Below are positions 26,252-33,946 of a stretch of DNA of 64,000 nt, piece after piece; position 1 is the stretch's first letter; each line of letters opens with the position of its first letter. The translations under genes and the position numbers were made by a program. The stretch comes from Fuerstiella sp. (lineage in GTDB: Bacteria > Planctomycetota > Planctomycetia > Planctomycetales > Planctomycetaceae): positions 1 to 64,000 of the forward strand of contig JALHMY010000028.1 of NCBI GenBank assembly GCA_022843805.1, read 5' to 3'. The notes under the pieces were generated by a model, which saw nothing but the letters and a program-made list of their open reading frames with translations, was not told where the DNA came from and did no database searches.

Positions 26252-28585
26252 TTGAGTTGCAGGGAACTGGAACTTCTAAGAAGAATCGATCCACTCTGTG
26301 AAGAGTTTGAATCGGCATGGAAGGACGGATTCCGTCCGCAGATGGAGTCTGTCCTCGCTTCGATCACGGACAAACACACTTGCCAGGTTCTGTTCGAGCA
26401 CCTTTTGGAACTGGAGTTGAGCTATCGGTCAAAGGTCGGGAAGTGCCCGACGGAGGTTGAGTACACTTCACGGTTTCCTGAATTCCTTGACACTGTCGTC
26501 AGCGTGTTCAGTCGACGGCCCGAGTTCCCTGGCCTGCCAGCAGCCATCGGTCAATATCGGGTCGAGAAGGAAATTGGTCGCGGTGGAATGGGGATCGTCT
26601 ACAAGGCTACGCATCCCGTCCTGCAAAAGCATGTTGCCGTCAAGGTATTGTCACGGCGATACATCGACTGCATTCGCGCTCGATCTCGGTTTGATCGTGA
26701 AATGAAGATCGTCGGTCAACTGGACAACCCGCATGTTGTGAGAATTCTGGATGGCGGGGAGTTCGAAGGTGGTCCGTTTTTCGTAATGGAACTCGTGGAA
26801 GGAAACGATCTTGCCAGTCTGCTTCAGCGTCTTGGTCCGTTTCCTTCCGGTGCCGCCTGTGAGATTATCCGACAGGCAGCGCAGGGGCTTCAGGCGATCC
26901 ATCAGTGCGGCCTCGTTCATCGCGATCTCAAACCGGCAAATCTGATGCTGACCCCGGATGGGGTCGTTCGCATCCTCGACTTCGGACTGACAGTTGCCAG
27001 CACTCATCGCAAGGCAGCTGATGGTGCCCATGATGCTCTGACCACACAGAACACGGTTCTTGGTACTCTTGAATACATGTCGCCAGAGCAAATCGAACAG
27101 AGTTCTGAAGTCGACATTCGCTCGGATATCTACTCACTGGGTGCGACCCTGTACGGACTGCTGGCTGGAGAGTCGCCCTATGCGAATCTGAGGGGGCAGA
27201 CGCCAGTTCGCAAAATCATTCGCATATCCGGGGAGTCTCCGGCGTCACTGAGACTTCAGCGACCGGAGGTGCCAGCGGCCGTCATTTCTCTGGTCGAAAA
27301 AATGATGGCACGGAATCCTTCGGATCGATTCGCTGATCCAGGTAAGGTGCTCAGGGCGATTCAGCCTCAGGCCAGCCTTGATGTCATGAAGCAGTTTATC
27401 ACATCAGCCGCTCCGTACAATAAACCCTTGAACGCTGTTACTGAAGACCTTGAACGCGGTGAGACAGTCACAGGTCTCAGAATGGAAAATCAGGCCACGA
27501 GATCAGCTCAGGGAACAGGGCTCGGCAATTCGGCTGACAATCTGCCTGAGCCGTATCTCCGATCTGTTACTGAAAGCACTGGCTTCCGGAGAAACGACCG
27601 ACTCCGGAAACTGACTGCCGTAGTCGCATCGCTGACTCTGGTGTCGATTCTCTGTGCCGTGGTTTACATAAGGACCAACAGGGGAGTGCTGCGGGTCGAG
27701 ATCCTTGATCCTGAAGTGACGGTCACAGTCTCCGGCTCGGATGTCGTGCTGAAAGGAGCAGGCGCGGAGAAAGAACTTGTTGTGACACCGGGAACAAAAG
27801 TGTTCATGGTGCGGCGCCGAGAATTCGAATTCGAAGCGGGTGAACTGATCCTGCGACGAGGCGAAGTAAAAACCGTGTCGATTTCCGTATTCGATAAGGT
27901 CATCGAGGTTCGGGAAAAGGACGGAAGACTGATTGCTCAACAACCCGTTCCGAGTGATGCCGGACCTCCTTCCGCCGGGAATCCAGCAGTACAGACTGAA
28001 ACGCTACCGCAGCTGTTTTCCGGAAACGAACTGCATTTTTCCGGAAATGAGAGCATTGAAGTTCCTTCGTTGAAGTTGAGATCAAAGGCCGATTACACCA
28101 TGGAATGCTGGATCATGGAGACTCAGGGGTCTGCTGGTCGCCGTGGCGGACTGGCGGTTGGATTCCACGGCGTTTCGTTTCTGGCGATCTCTCAGGAAAA
28201 ACGCTGGCGCTGGCAGTTTCAGCGCAGGACGCCTTTGAATATTGTTGCGATTCCCGCTCTCTCAGAACCGGCTCACTACGCCTGTGTCCGGGAAGGGAAC
28301 ATTCATCGCCTGTTTATCAACGGCAAAATGGCGAGGGACATGGAGTGCAGGACCCCGGACAGTGGTGATGTTCCGTTGACGATCGGTCGGGACTTCATCG
28401 GCAGACTGGACGAAATCCGGATTTCCCGAGTGGCCCGGTATCGTGAGGAATTCACTCCCGCCAAACGCTTTGAAAGCGATTCTGACACCCTGGCACTGTA
28501 CCACTGCGATGATGAACAAACAGGTGTGTTCAGCGACAGTTCCGGCAATCGGCATAATGGCGTGATCATGCGCATCGGCCGATAA
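26252..28585 (+). CDS. Transmembrane Ser/Thr protein kinase with C-terminal LamG-like domain
   Basis: A 777-residue protein. The N-terminal 90 residues are a helical region of the type found before planctomycete sigma-linked kinases. The kinase domain (about 93-370) is complete: glycine loop IGRGGMGIVYKA, Lys131 in VAVKVL, HRDLKPAN from His223, DFG, and an APE-like SPEQI. A membrane helix follows (TAVVASLTLVSILCAVVYI, about 454-473). Outside are a short beta domain and a LamG/concanavalin-like domain (about 590-770, ELHFSGNESIEVPSL to the C-terminus). The start is a TTG with a GGAG site about 12 bases upstream. It probably senses an external ligand and may control the sigma factor at 19346. 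Confidence 0.9.
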   Translation: MSCRELELLRRIDPLCEEFESAWKDGFRPQMESVLASITDKHTCQVLFEHLLELELSYRSKVGKCPTEVEYTSRFPEFLDTVVSVFSRRPEFPGLPAAIGQYRVEKEIGRGGMGIVYKATHPVLQKHVAVKVLSRRYIDCIRARSRFDREMKIVGQLDNPHVVRILDGGEFEGGPFFVMELVEGNDLASLLQRLGPFPSGAACEIIRQAAQGLQAIHQCGLVHRDLKPANLMLTPDGVVRILDFGLTVASTHRKAADGAHDALTTQNTVLGTLEYMSPEQIEQSSEVDIRSDIYSLGATLYGLLAGESPYANLRGQTPVRKIIRISGESPASLRLQRPEVPAAVISLVEKMMARNPSDRFADPGKVLRAIQPQASLDVMKQFITSAAPYNKPLNAVTEDLERGETVTGLRMENQATRSAQGTGLGNSADNLPEPYLRSVTESTGFRRNDRLRKLTAVVASLTLVSILCAVVYIRTNRGVLRVEILDPEVTVTVSGSDVVLKGAGAEKELVVTPGTKVFMVRRREFEFEAGELILRRGEVKTVSISVFDKVIEVREKDGRLIAQQPVPSDAGPPSAGNPAVQTETLPQLFSGNELHFSGNESIEVPSLKLRSKADYTMECWIMETQGSAGRRGGLAVGFHGVSFLAISQEKRWRWQFQRRTPLNIVAIPALSEPAHYACVREGNIHRLFINGKMARDMECRTPDSGDVPLTIGRDFIGRLDEIRISRVARYREEFTPAKRFESDSDTLALYHCDDEQTGVFSDSSGNRHNGVIMRIGR

Positions 28586-28614
28586 CCAGCGTCATCAGTT
28601 TAAGAGGAACACCT

Positions 28615-29748
28615 ATGTCCGTTGCCCGATATTGCACACTCGTGCTGATGCCTGTCTGGCTCTGCCTGGCGGCCAGTCCGTCGCCCGCACAACAGCCGCC
28701 TCGGGGCCGGCTGCATTTTTTCGGGATCGCCTATGACGAAGCTCCGGCACCAGGCACCACCGTCGATAACTTTAACTATGCCCCGGATAACTTCACCCGG
28801 CTCTTTCAAAGTCAGTCGAAGACCCTGTTTTCTGAGATCAGGATCTCAACGCTGAAGGGGCATCGAGCAACAAAGCCGGCTGTAGCCGAGCAGCTTTTCC
28901 TGCTGCAGAAGATCGCAAGAGCAGATGACCTGGCAGTGGTCTATTGGGGTACTCACGGAGGGACAAACAGGAAGGGCTGGGGCGCAAATCTGCCGGGAGA
29001 TCAGGTCATCTACGGAACTGAGATCAAGCAGGCGCTTGCAGCACTGCCCTGTCCATCAATCGTTCTGATCAGTACCTGCGGCTCAGGGGGATTCGTAAGG
29101 ACTCGCCCTGGCGAGATTGACTTGCCGACCAACGTTGCGGCAGCAGCAGCCTGCGGACGTCGACGTTCCGCCAGTAACGAACTCGACATCACGATGCTGG
29201 AAGCTCTGTCCGGCTTCGCTGACTTCAATGCCGACGGACAGGTGACGCTGAGTGAAGCACTTCGATATTTGCCACAGCGTTATCAGGAGTTTTTCCGTGA
29301 CGAAAGTGGTGATGACATTGCGCCGATTTTCCATAGGCCGGATGGAGTCTCAGCTGATATTGCCCTGGCGAAAGTGGAAGGCAACCATGTGGCAGTGACC
29401 GTAGACGGCACCTGGTATGGTGCGACAATCGCGGAGAGAATGAAAGGCAAGGCCAAAGTGCGATTTCTCGGCTATGACTCCACATCGAGCCACGGCGGTT
29501 ATGCGATGCCGGACCGGGTCCTTGACAACGAGTACATTGATTTCGCGGGCGAAATGCCGCCCGCAGAAGTCGAGTCCGAAGGCACATGGTATCCCGCCAG
29601 AATTCTTGACCGCCAGCAGGGATCCTGGAGGGTCCATTACATCGGCTATCCCGACAGCGACGACGAGGTTGTCCCGCGAAAACGTATCCGGTTCCCATTC
29701 GCCGGCTCACCGCCGGAAGCGAGGCAAAGAACAAAGGGCAGGAATTAG
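28615..29748 (+). CDS. Secreted caspase-fold protein with EF-hand and two Tudor/Agenet-like domains
   Basis: A 377-residue protein with a signal peptide (TLVLMPVWLCLAASPSPAQQ). The caspase-like domain has the dyad: His114 in VVYWGTHGG and Cys155 in LISTCGSGG. An EF-hand-like loop follows (DFNADGQVTLSEAL, residues 203-216), so calcium dependence is possible. The last 125 residues hold two copies of a short beta domain, GTWYGATIAERMKGKAKVRF and GTWYPARILDRQQGSWRVHY, of Tudor/Agenet type. It starts 29 bases after the kinase stop with an AGAGGAA ribosome site, so it is co-transcribed with the kinase. Its target is unknown. The signal peptide makes it an envelope or exported caspase, unlike cytosolic effectors. 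Confidence 0.87.
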   Translation: MSVARYCTLVLMPVWLCLAASPSPAQQPPRGRLHFFGIAYDEAPAPGTTVDNFNYAPDNFTRLFQSQSKTLFSEIRISTLKGHRATKPAVAEQLFLLQKIARADDLAVVYWGTHGGTNRKGWGANLPGDQVIYGTEIKQALAALPCPSIVLISTCGSGGFVRTRPGEIDLPTNVAAAAACGRRRSASNELDITMLEALSGFADFNADGQVTLSEALRYLPQRYQEFFRDESGDDIAPIFHRPDGVSADIALAKVEGNHVAVTVDGTWYGATIAERMKGKAKVRFLGYDSTSSHGGYAMPDRVLDNEYIDFAGEMPPAEVESEGTWYPARILDRQQGSWRVHYIGYPDSDDEVVPRKRIRFPFAGSPPEARQRTKGRN

Positions 29749-29870
29749 ATCGGCTCGCCGCCGATGAAGTGCCCGCCACGCCGCAACGTATCATCGCAGG
29801 CGAAACATTCCTCTATCATTCGCTGACCTTCCGCCTCGGACAGTGCCGCGTATCTGGATTCCTCGATGAA
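29748..29870 (-). pseudogene. N-terminal fragment of a YCII/DGPF-domain gene
   Basis: The minus strand reads FIEESRYAALSEAEGQRMIE then ECFACDDTLRRGGHFIGGEP and a stop. This is the N-terminal half of the YCII-related (DGPF) family. There is no start codon; the frame is entered from a fusion to a different sequence at about 29870. The C-terminal half is absent here. A C-terminal piece of the same family lies upstream at 30128-30256, so the order is that of two damaged neighbours. Confidence 0.65.
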
Positions 29871-30010
29871 TCATCCAATGCATCGACCGCATCAGGAAAA
29901 CTTGTCGCCACGTCCCGAAGAATGGCTTGAAGCCAGGTGGGCAACTTCGACACGGCTGATCAAGATCATTCTCAGTCAGGGTCTCAGGCAATGTGATTAC
30001 GGTCTGATGC
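29868..30010 (-). pseudogene. Possible DinB-family C-terminal fragment
   Basis: In a second frame, the minus strand encodes LLSALQLQHQTVITLPETLT then ENDLDQPCR, and later FGTWRQVFLMRSMHWMIHRG. The phrases resemble the DinB/YfiT-type four-helix metal-binding family, where a D-L-D-x-P step and a final H-W-M-x-H step are common. It runs into the YCII fragment at about 29870. This is a tentative relic; no start exists. Confidence 0.35.
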
Positions 30011-30127
30011 TGAAGCTGCAGAGCGGAGAGCAGGTCGCCATAGGGTTGATGGCCGCTCCCGTCAGACCTGGGAGTCGATCGTCCTTCTCTTTGTAAAACC
30101 TGTTGTCTCACACTGGAGTTGCCGGAC

Positions 30128-30256
30128 TCACGATTCCGGGTCAAACATGATCTCACGGACTTCCTGTGTGCATCGACACGCCTGTGCAAGCCGGGCTGCC
30201 CAGGCGTGTGCGTCTTCGCGTGCAGCCACTTCGATGATCGAGAACCCACCGATGAA
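30128..30256 (-). pseudogene. C-terminal fragment of a YCII/DGPF-domain gene
   Basis: The minus-strand frame reads FIGGFSIIEVAAREDAHAWA then ARLAQACRCTQEVREIMFDPES and a stop, the conserved end of the YCII family. A TGA directly precedes it, so there is no N-terminus. The VOC fragment ends 36 bases upstream. Deletion between neighbouring VOC and YCII genes would explain the junction. Confidence 0.65.
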
Positions 30257-30291
30257 TCAAATCACTGATGTCAACGCTTGCGACAGTTTCA

Positions 30292-30393
30292 TCACTGAAC
30301 TGTGGAATTTTTCTGGTAGCCGAGCGACTCGTAGAATCGGATTGAGTTCTGCAGGCTACGAACCGGCAGACTGACAAAGATCTGAATTGGCAT
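30292..30393 (-). pseudogene. N-terminal fragment of a VOC (glyoxalase-like) gene
   Basis: An ATG at 30393 begins 33 codons reading MPIQIFVSLPVRSLQNSIRF then YESLGYQKNSTVQ and a stop. This is the conserved first beta-alpha unit of the vicinal oxygen chelate superfamily. The rest of the domain, with its metal ligands, is missing. VOC, YCII and DinB genes commonly travel with ECF sigma genes, and a sigma relic lies upstream at 31348-31545. No gene is supported between 30394 and 30538. Confidence 0.65.
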
Positions 30394-30538
30394 GATTTTT
30401 CCAGCAGGAAGGGACTTGAGAAACGAGGCGGGCCAGTTCGGTGTTTTGCAGTAGTCGTTCGGCACCTGTCGAAATCGACAACTGGCCGGGAATTTTCATA
30501 AATGCTGATACTGCCCGAGCTGTCAGAAATCCTGGCCC

Positions 30539-31189
30539 TCACGCAGGCGAGTCTCTCCGAGACTCGCAGTCAGCGTCTCGGAGAGCTTCGAAGGATTTGC
30601 GAACCGCAGCTTGTAATTCGCTTCGTTGCGATTCGTTCGGTAACCTGGCTTGCCTGAGTTTATCCGCAAGCTGATGGGTTTGTTGTTCGATTTCGTTGTA
30701 TTGCTGCCTGAGTGACTCGACGGATTCGCCACGTACGATTCCGTTTGAAAAATCAAACGCCAGTGGCTTCGGTCCGAACGCTGGAACGGAGATAGAAACG
30801 CCGTTGCCAGTATCACCTGGAGTTGGCGTTTCTGCATCAGGCAGCGTGCAAAGCTCTTCGAAAATGCGAGCCGTTTGATCATCCTCTGGCTGGAAGATAA
30901 ATGAATTCGTTCGCTCATCGACTGCGAATCCGGAAGCTCCCTTTTGCTCTGGTTCGAGTTGTTGCAGGATCTTCAACACATCGCCAGCTTTCGCATGTTT
31001 GAACGTGATTTTGCGAATTGAAGGCTGTCGGTACGGCGAAGGGGCTGGGACAGGAGGTAACGATTCCGTCGATGCGTCTGGCGAAGGAGGGCGTATTTCC
31101 GGCGATTGGCCTGCGACGATTGAGCTTGAGAGCCAGGCGATTAGCAGGCATTGAAAGATAGCCGAGCGGTTGCGACGAGGTGTGGACAT
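30539..31189 (-). CDS. Exported secretin-N-like protein
   Basis: A 216-residue protein with a signal peptide (IFQCLLIAWLSSSIVAGQ) and a proline-rich linker. A short domain follows (ITFKHAKAGDVLKILQQLEP, then FAVDERTNSFIFQPEDDQTA), which resembles the N1/NolW-type repeats of secretins and similar periplasmic proteins. The C-terminal 75 residues are predicted coiled coil (LRQQYNEIEQQTHQLADKLR). The ATG at 31189 is preferred over the frame start at 31255 as it precedes the signal. The 3' end of the gene runs into a TCTCCGAGAC-type palindrome (30541-30583), so the last about 15 residues are encoded by repeat DNA. Function unknown. Confidence 0.7.
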   Translation of the reverse strand: MSTPRRNRSAIFQCLLIAWLSSSIVAGQSPEIRPPSPDASTESLPPVPAPSPYRQPSIRKITFKHAKAGDVLKILQQLEPEQKGASGFAVDERTNSFIFQPEDDQTARIFEELCTLPDAETPTPGDTGNGVSISVPAFGPKPLAFDFSNGIVRGESVESLRQQYNEIEQQTHQLADKLRQARLPNESQRSELQAAVRKSFEALRDADCESRRDSPA

Positions 31190-31253
31190 TGTTTCAACTC
31201 CGTTTGAAAAGTGATCGGTTAGGTTCATCGCTGTGTCAGTACTTCGGACTTTC

Positions 31254-31312
31254 ACGTAGACGCGTCTCTCCGAGACGCAGGTTTTTCGCGTCTCGGAGAG
31301 ACGCGACTACGT
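31254..31312. repeat. Long palindromic repeat with 25-base arms
   Basis: Arms 31254-31278 and 31288-31312 pair with one mismatch and enclose a 9-base loop. The core GTCTCTCCGAGAC also occurs at 30550-30563, with the inverse CTCGGAGAG at 30578-30586. It lies between the sigma-factor relic and the secretin-N-like gene and probably marks the break point of the former. Confidence 0.85.
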
Positions 31313-31347
31313 GTCGTTACTACTTCGTTGGTTCTACATCCCACAGT

Positions 31348-31545
31348 TTACTCGTCTTCATTTCGACAGGCGAATACTTGTTGTACCACATCATCAGCAT
31401 CGGCCGCCTGCAACCCCTGACGCAGTGCGAGCCGGTACACCAGCGGCCCGTAGGTTGCCACAAACTCATCCCATGCAGCCACATCCGCCGCGTCGCGAAG
31501 ACGCACGATTAAGCTGGCTCTGGTTTCGGGTGGACTGGGAATCAT
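31348..31545 (-). pseudogene. Truncated ECF sigma factor
   Basis: A 65-residue frame starting MIPSPPETRASLIVRLRD matches region 2.1-2.2 of planctomycete ECF sigma factors, up to DADDVVQQVFA. It then turns to CRNEDE and stops. Regions 2.4 and 4 are absent. An intact relative would be about 190 residues. The cut lies about 35 bases before the 31254-31312 palindrome. It is either a relic or, less likely, a short regulatory version of the sigma factor. Confidence 0.75.
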
Positions 31546-31948
31546 GAGGACTCGCTGGTGGTTTTGCACATTGTTGCCACCAGTAAGTCCCTCGTCAGGT
31601 CGGTTTCTTGCACGAGCCCGAGAACTTTTTCAGAAAAAACTGCATCAACCAGCGGAAACACTCGTGGAGTCACAAAATTCCTTCAGAATTTTTGCGGGCT
31701 TTCGACGCCTTTCGCTGATCGAGAAAGATGCTGTCCTCGACAAATGATCCATCCACATAGATCTCAGAAATCTCAGCCTGCCAAAGCCGGAGAATAGAGA
31801 ATATGGTTCAAACTGGCTTAGGTGCGATGTAGACTGCAGCCGATTGGAGCAGCACAGCTGGCGGAACTTTGAACGCGACTCTCGTCCTGCTCACGATCGC
31901 CGTCGAAACGAGCCCGAGAAAGCCAGGAGCCTGTGGAGTAATCGAAAC
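31546..31948. other. Gap; no gene seen
   Basis: Short open frames occur on both strands but none has a start with a ribosome site or a family-like sequence. The last 80 bases are the likely leader and promoter region of the hydrolase-caspase gene. Confidence 0.4.
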
Positions 31949-33811
31949 ATGACGACACTGAAGATTCTCGGAATCCATGGACTGGGAGATCATCGCCAAA
32001 GTCCCTGGAAACGTGACTGGCAGGATGCTTTGCGGACGGCGATTCCGAACGCTCAGACAATGTCGCTTGAGTTCCGGTTCTTTGAGTACGATCGCATTTT
32101 CGAAGAAGTCGACATTTCGTTCACCGATTCACTGAAAGCCCTTTACAAGCTTGCGTCGAGTGGGGTATCGCACTGGCGTGATGAAAGTCCGCAGGAAGGC
32201 AGGTTCGGGGTTGCCCGATCTGAAGGAGTGTTCGATTCGACTCGCGACAAGCTTCGCTGGACTGCTGGTTATGTCGTGGCCTGGGTTGAGAACGAGGTAT
32301 TTCGAAAACAGCTTCGCGCCGAATTTCTCGATATGGTGGCCCGTGAGAAGCCGGACGTGATTCTGGCTCACAGCCTGGGTTCGCTCATCTGCTACGATGC
32401 TTTGATCAGCCGTGATGTTCAAGGTAATGCCACTCTAAAGCGACATCTGCAAAAGAGCGTTACGTTTGTGTCGCTGGGTTCACAAATCGCCAATGCTTTT
32501 GTCATCGGTAACCTGACCGGTGGTCGAGTGATGCCCTTGCCTGTGAGCTTTTGGTATCATCTGTACAACTCAGAAGATGACGTCTTTACTGCTCCGGTCT
32601 CACTTCCTGGTGTGCCGAATTTCCGTCAGGTTCAAACATACTTCGACATTCCTGGCTGGGCCGATCACGATGCAAATCAGTATCTGAAGCACGTTGCGAC
32701 CGTTCAGAATGTCTGGTCCGGCATTTCCGCCGAGACTACCGGAGAACGCGGATTTCTTGGGGCGGCAGCGTCGAAAGATCGAGCAGAGTCACGTGAAGAG
32801 GCTCAATGGCGAAAACAAACGGAGAATACTCGCCGAGGTGCTGCTCGCAAGGCCCTGCTGGTCGGCATTTCAGAGTATCCCGACCCACGCAATCGCCTTT
32901 ATGGCTGCGTGAACGATGTCTTTCTGATGAGTTCGCTGCTGCAGGAGAATGGATTTCGGGCGGATGACATTCGCATTGTGCTGAATCATCGAGCGACAGC
33001 GGAGGGGATCCGGTCTCGAATGAAGTGGCTGATGGAGGACGCTGTCCCCGGAGATCAGCTGGTGTTCTATTTCAGCGGGCATGGAGCACAGATGCCTTCG
33101 TACAATGCCGAGGAGATTGTCGATCATTGTGATGAAACTCTGGTTCCCTGGGATTTTGACTGGAGCCCGGAGCGGGCCGTTATTGACGACCAGATCGTTG
33201 GTCTTTACAGCCAGCTTCACTTTGATACCCGACTCACGATGATTTTTGATTGTTGCCACTCGGGAGGAATGCACCGTGACGGCGGGCCAGCAGTTCGAGG
33301 AATCACGCCACCGGACGACATTCGACATCGAGCCTTACGCTGGGACTTTGAACGGCAGATCTGGGTCCCGCGACCATTTGCGGAGGACTCCTTGCTGGAT
33401 GATTCGGGCGCGGGGCGATGGTGGGAACAGAATCACGTACGTCGCCTTGGACGAGCCACAATCCTTCGTGAATCTGTCCGTACAGATTCCGGACAGTATG
33501 ACCGGAATCGCGAACTCGCTGAGTCACTGGATGTGGCTCTCGTTGGAAAGAACGTCGGGCACGCACCGTATCTGCCTTTGATACTTGAGGCTTGCCATGA
33601 AACTGAATTCGCGTACGAATACCGCCATGGAGCCGAAAGCTATGGTGCGTTCACATACATGCTGGCAAAGCGACTTCGGAAGAATGAACTGTCGAAGCCA
33701 GATCAGGATGTTTCAAAACTGCTGAAAGCAATTGCGATGGACCTTTCAGCAGCGGGGCGAACGCAACATCCTCAGATCTGTGGGCCGAATCCACTGCCGC
33801 AGGTGTTTTAA
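31949..33811 (+). CDS. Alpha/beta-hydrolase-caspase fusion protein
   Basis: A 620-residue cytosolic protein; no signal peptide is seen. The N-terminal part (about 1-250) is an alpha/beta hydrolase of the lipase type: LGIHGLGDH near the start (oxyanion-loop-like) and the nucleophile elbow AHSLGS with Ser142. The C-terminal part (about 295-620) is a caspase/metacaspase-type peptidase: ARKALLVGISEYPDPRNRLY opens it, His378 lies in FSGHGAQ and Cys436 in DCCHSGG. The ATG at 31949 is chosen because the domain begins there. It faces the protease-nuclease gene, with only 136 bases and one hairpin between the two stops. It could be an effector that is switched on by a partner, but no partner or repeat domain is visible in the chain. 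Confidence 0.9.
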   Translation: MTTLKILGIHGLGDHRQSPWKRDWQDALRTAIPNAQTMSLEFRFFEYDRIFEEVDISFTDSLKALYKLASSGVSHWRDESPQEGRFGVARSEGVFDSTRDKLRWTAGYVVAWVENEVFRKQLRAEFLDMVAREKPDVILAHSLGSLICYDALISRDVQGNATLKRHLQKSVTFVSLGSQIANAFVIGNLTGGRVMPLPVSFWYHLYNSEDDVFTAPVSLPGVPNFRQVQTYFDIPGWADHDANQYLKHVATVQNVWSGISAETTGERGFLGAAASKDRAESREEAQWRKQTENTRRGAARKALLVGISEYPDPRNRLYGCVNDVFLMSSLLQENGFRADDIRIVLNHRATAEGIRSRMKWLMEDAVPGDQLVFYFSGHGAQMPSYNAEEIVDHCDETLVPWDFDWSPERAVIDDQIVGLYSQLHFDTRLTMIFDCCHSGGMHRDGGPAVRGITPPDDIRHRALRWDFERQIWVPRPFAEDSLLDDSGAGRWWEQNHVRRLGRATILRESVRTDSGQYDRNRELAESLDVALVGKNVGHAPYLPLILEACHETEFAYEYRHGAESYGAFTYMLAKRLRKNELSKPDQDVSKLLKAIAMDLSAAGRTQHPQICGPNPLPQVF

Positions 33812-33877
33812 CAGACTGCCGGCCCCGCGACGGTTTTCCAGCTCAGGATTCAGCGATGTCATCGTCGCCCTGCAATT

Positions 33878-33908
33878 GAGCCCGATTGCATTGATTGCAA
33901 TCGGGCTC
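33878..33908. terminator. Bidirectional terminator between convergent genes
   Basis: A perfect 13-base stem (GAGCCCGATTGCA and its complement) with the 5-base loop TTGAT lies midway between the stops of the hydrolase-caspase gene and the protease-nuclease gene. It has A/T-rich flanks (GCAATT before, TCAGTTTCT after), fitting a shared terminator. Confidence 0.75.
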
Positions 33909-33946
33909 TCAGTTTCTCCTGCAGTTCCTCATGTCCTGTCAGCGCT

